Shown here in pieces: positions 6,936 to 8,288 of a stretch of DNA of 8,288 bases. A program made the position numbers and the translations under genes. The stretch's first letter is position 1. Each line of letters starts with the position of its first letter. The stretch covers positions 1 to 8,288 of the forward strand of contig JBEAOO010000128.1 of assembly GCA_041164825.1 (NCBI GenBank). The letters run 5' to 3'. Origin of the DNA: JBEAOO01 sp041164825. GTDB taxonomy: Bacteria; Pseudomonadota; Gammaproteobacteria; Burkholderiales; Burkholderiaceae_C. A model generated the notes under the pieces. That model was not told where the DNA came from. It worked only from the letters and a program-made list of their open reading frames with translations, and ran no database searches.

Positions 6936-8036
6936 ATGACCACCGTCACCGAGCTCTACCAGCAGACCCTCACCGAGCGCGGCTACCAGAGCGACCCGGC
7001 GCAGCTTCGCGCTGTGGCCGCCTTGCAGCGCTGCCAAGATGAGTGGGCGGCCTACAAAGCGCGCCGCGGCAATGCCGTCACCAAAATGCTGGTGCGACCA
7101 CCGATTCCGCGTGGTGTCTACATGTTTGGCGGGGTGGGGCGCGGCAAGAGTTTTTTGATGGACGCGTTTTTTCAGGCCGTGCCACTGCAGCGCAAAACGC
7201 GCCTGCACTTCCACGAGTTCATGCGCGAGGTGCACCGCGAGTTGCAAGATCTGAAGGGCCTGCAAAACCCGCTCGAAGAGCTGGGCAAGCGCATTTCGCG
7301 CCGCTACAGGCTGATCTGCTTCGATGAATTTCACGTCGCCGATGTGACCGACGCGATGATTTTGTACCGGTTGCTGGAGTCGCTGTTTGCGCACCGGGTG
7401 AGCATCGTCACCACCTCCAACTTCGAGCCCGATGGCCTCTATCCCAACGGCCTGCACCGCGATCGCATCCTGCCCGCGATTGAGCTGTTGAAGGCCAACC
7501 TGCAGGTCATCAACGTCGACAACGGCACCGACTACCGCAGCCGCTCTCTGCACCAGGTGAAGCTCTACCACTGCCCACTGGGCGCCGAGGCCGATGCCGA
7601 AATGGCCGCGGCATTTGACGCCCTGGCCGAAACGCGCGATGACGACCCGGTGCTGCGCATCGAGCAGCGCGAGATCCGTTCGCGCCGGCGCGCGGGTGGC
7701 GTGGTGTGGTTTGATTTCAAAGACCTGTGCGGCGGCCCGCGCTCGCAAAACGACTACCTCGAAATCGCCACCCAGTTCCACACCGTGCTGCTGTCGGACG
7801 TGCCCTACATGCCGGTGCGCCTGGCCTCTGAAGCGCGCCGCTTCACCTGGCTGGTGGACGTGCTTTACGACCGCCGCGTCAAGCTGATCATGTCGGCCGC
7901 CGTGCCTCCTGAGCAGCTCTACACCGAAGGCCCGATGTCGCACGAGTTCCCGCGCACGGTGTCGCGCTTGAACGAAATGCAATCGCAGGAGTTCTTGGAC
8001 CTGGAGCGCCGCGAGGTGGACACCTCGTTGACCTGA
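6936..8036 (+). CDS. zapE: Cell division protein ZapE, AFG1-family P-loop ATPase
   Basis: This 366-residue protein is of usual length for the AFG1/LACE1/ZapE ATPase family. In E. coli, ZapE acts on the FtsZ ring at constriction; mitochondrial AFG1 takes part in quality control of respiratory subunits. Visible motifs are Walker A GGVGRGKS (65-72), HFHEFMREVH (91-100), Walker B LICFDEFHV (126-134, Asp130-Glu131), the sensor-1-like TTSNFEP (159-165) and the C-terminal FTWLVDVLYDRRVKL (303-317). No signal peptide or membrane helix is apparent, which suggests a cytoplasmic protein. I chose the ATG at 6936, giving MTTVTELYQ. A TTG at 6921 in the same frame lies inside the terminator T-tract and is unlikely. 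No proper Shine-Dalgarno precedes the ATG (GG at 6933-6934 is too close), so translation is probably modest. With 13 bp between terminator tail and start, expression must come from readthrough or from a promoter within lpdA. Confidence 0.93.
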   Translation: MTTVTELYQQTLTERGYQSDPAQLRAVAALQRCQDEWAAYKARRGNAVTKMLVRPPIPRGVYMFGGVGRGKSFLMDAFFQAVPLQRKTRLHFHEFMREVHRELQDLKGLQNPLEELGKRISRRYRLICFDEFHVADVTDAMILYRLLESLFAHRVSIVTTSNFEPDGLYPNGLHRDRILPAIELLKANLQVINVDNGTDYRSRSLHQVKLYHCPLGAEADAEMAAAFDALAETRDDDPVLRIEQREIRSRRRAGGVVWFDFKDLCGGPRSQNDYLEIATQFHTVLLSDVPYMPVRLASEARRFTWLVDVLYDRRVKLIMSAAVPPEQLYTEGPMSHEFPRTVSRLNEMQSQEFLDLERREVDTSLT

Positions 8037-8051
8037 GCGAGCGATTTCCCC

Positions 8052-8110
8052 CTCAAACAAGGCACAACTCGGCCTGTCGGCTCTCGGTACCTTGCCGCCG
8101 CGGGTTTGAG
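8052..8110. other. Nested inverted repeats downstream of zapE
   Basis: CTCAAAC (8052-8058) pairs with GTTTGAG (8104-8110), and inside it CAAGG (8058-8062) can pair with CCTTG (8090-8094). The result is a long, loosely paired structure starting 16 bp after the zapE stop. No T-run follows. It may contribute to 3'-end formation of zapE but is not a clear terminator. I see no supported gene in 8037-8196. Confidence 0.25.
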
Positions 8111-8196
8111 CGTCATAGGCCGTTTGCAGTTCGATGATCGCCGCCCCTCAAGCACCGCGGTCTGCGTCCAAGTGGCACGCCACCACCGGTTCAGGG

Positions 8197-8288
8197 AGCG
8201 CTGTGCCGCATTCGCTTTGCGCAGGTCAAGGGGGAGCCGGCCGAAGGCCGGCGGAGGACACGGAGCAAAGCGAAAGCGGCGCAGTGCT
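8197..8288. repeat. Imperfect inverted repeat with central GC hairpin, REP-like intergenic element
   Basis: The 26-nt arm at 8197-8222 and the reverse complement of 8263-8288 match at 22 of 26 positions. The shared core reads TTCGCTTTGC on both. Between them GCCGGCC (8236-8242), a GAA loop and GGCCGGC (8246-8252) form a perfect 7-bp hairpin. The right arm reaches the window edge, so the element may continue. The layout resembles the palindromic repeats scattered between genes in many Comamonadaceae genomes, but copy number cannot be judged from one window. It carries no gene that I would support. Confidence 0.6.

Noticed and set aside
6885..8060. 391-codon - strand frame opposite zapE
   Set aside because: Codon-register antisense shadow; no family-like motif, and it runs across the lpdA terminator.
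7919..8155. 78-codon - strand frame reaching past the zapE stop
   Set aside because: Mostly antisense to zapE; composition (Arg/Ser-rich) and lack of motifs suggest a chance frame.
8133..8288. + strand frames open to the right edge through the terminal repeat
   Set aside because: Their translations are Arg/Gly/Ser-rich and are produced by the palindromic repeat; no ribosome site and no recognisable protein.

Overview
The window is a high-GC, gene-dense chromosomal segment that looks like a betaproteobacterium of the order Burkholderiales, most likely Comamonadaceae (Acidovorax/Hydrogenophaga/Rhodoferax type). This rests on the gene order sucA-odhB-lpdA-zapE, the protein sequences, the strong G/C bias at third codon positions and the Ala/Pro-rich linkers of the E2 subunit. 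The placement comes from recall of such genomes, not from a search.

Layout. Positions 1-491 hold the 3' end of a nitronate monooxygenase-type flavin enzyme (+ strand, 5' end outside the window). Convergent to it, 522-884 on the - strand encodes a small cysteine-rich protein of unknown function. A 260-bp divergent spacer (885-1144) separates that gene from the main operon. It carries two operator-like dyads, a candidate extended -10 promoter and a leader with several overlapping inverted repeats. The operon follows on the + strand: sucA (E1o, 1145-4003), odhB (E2o, 4130-5374) and lpdA (E3, 5440-6867). Together these three encode the whole 2-oxoglutarate dehydrogenase complex of the TCA cycle (2-oxoglutarate + CoA + NAD+ to succinyl-CoA + CO2 + NADH). 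A good intrinsic terminator lies directly after lpdA, and zapE (AFG1-family ATPase, 6936-8036) begins only 13 bp after its T-rich tail. The last 252 bp hold no convincing gene. They end in an imperfect inverted repeat with a strong central hairpin (8197-8288) that resembles a dispersed intergenic repeat.

How the genes fit together. E1o decarboxylates 2-oxoglutarate on thiamine diphosphate. E2o carries the succinyl group on its single lipoyl domain and transfers it to CoA. E3 reoxidises the dihydrolipoyl group with NAD+. Every catalytic motif checked in the three subunits and in ZapE is intact. The spacers between the genes contain stable hairpins that could set relative subunit levels. No mobile element, CRISPR array, tRNA or rRNA was seen.

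Most of the window is ordinary core metabolism. I found no convincing new multi-gene system. The points most worth checking are the interleaved inverted repeats in the sucA leader, the terminal repeat element and the uncharacterised Cys-rich protein.
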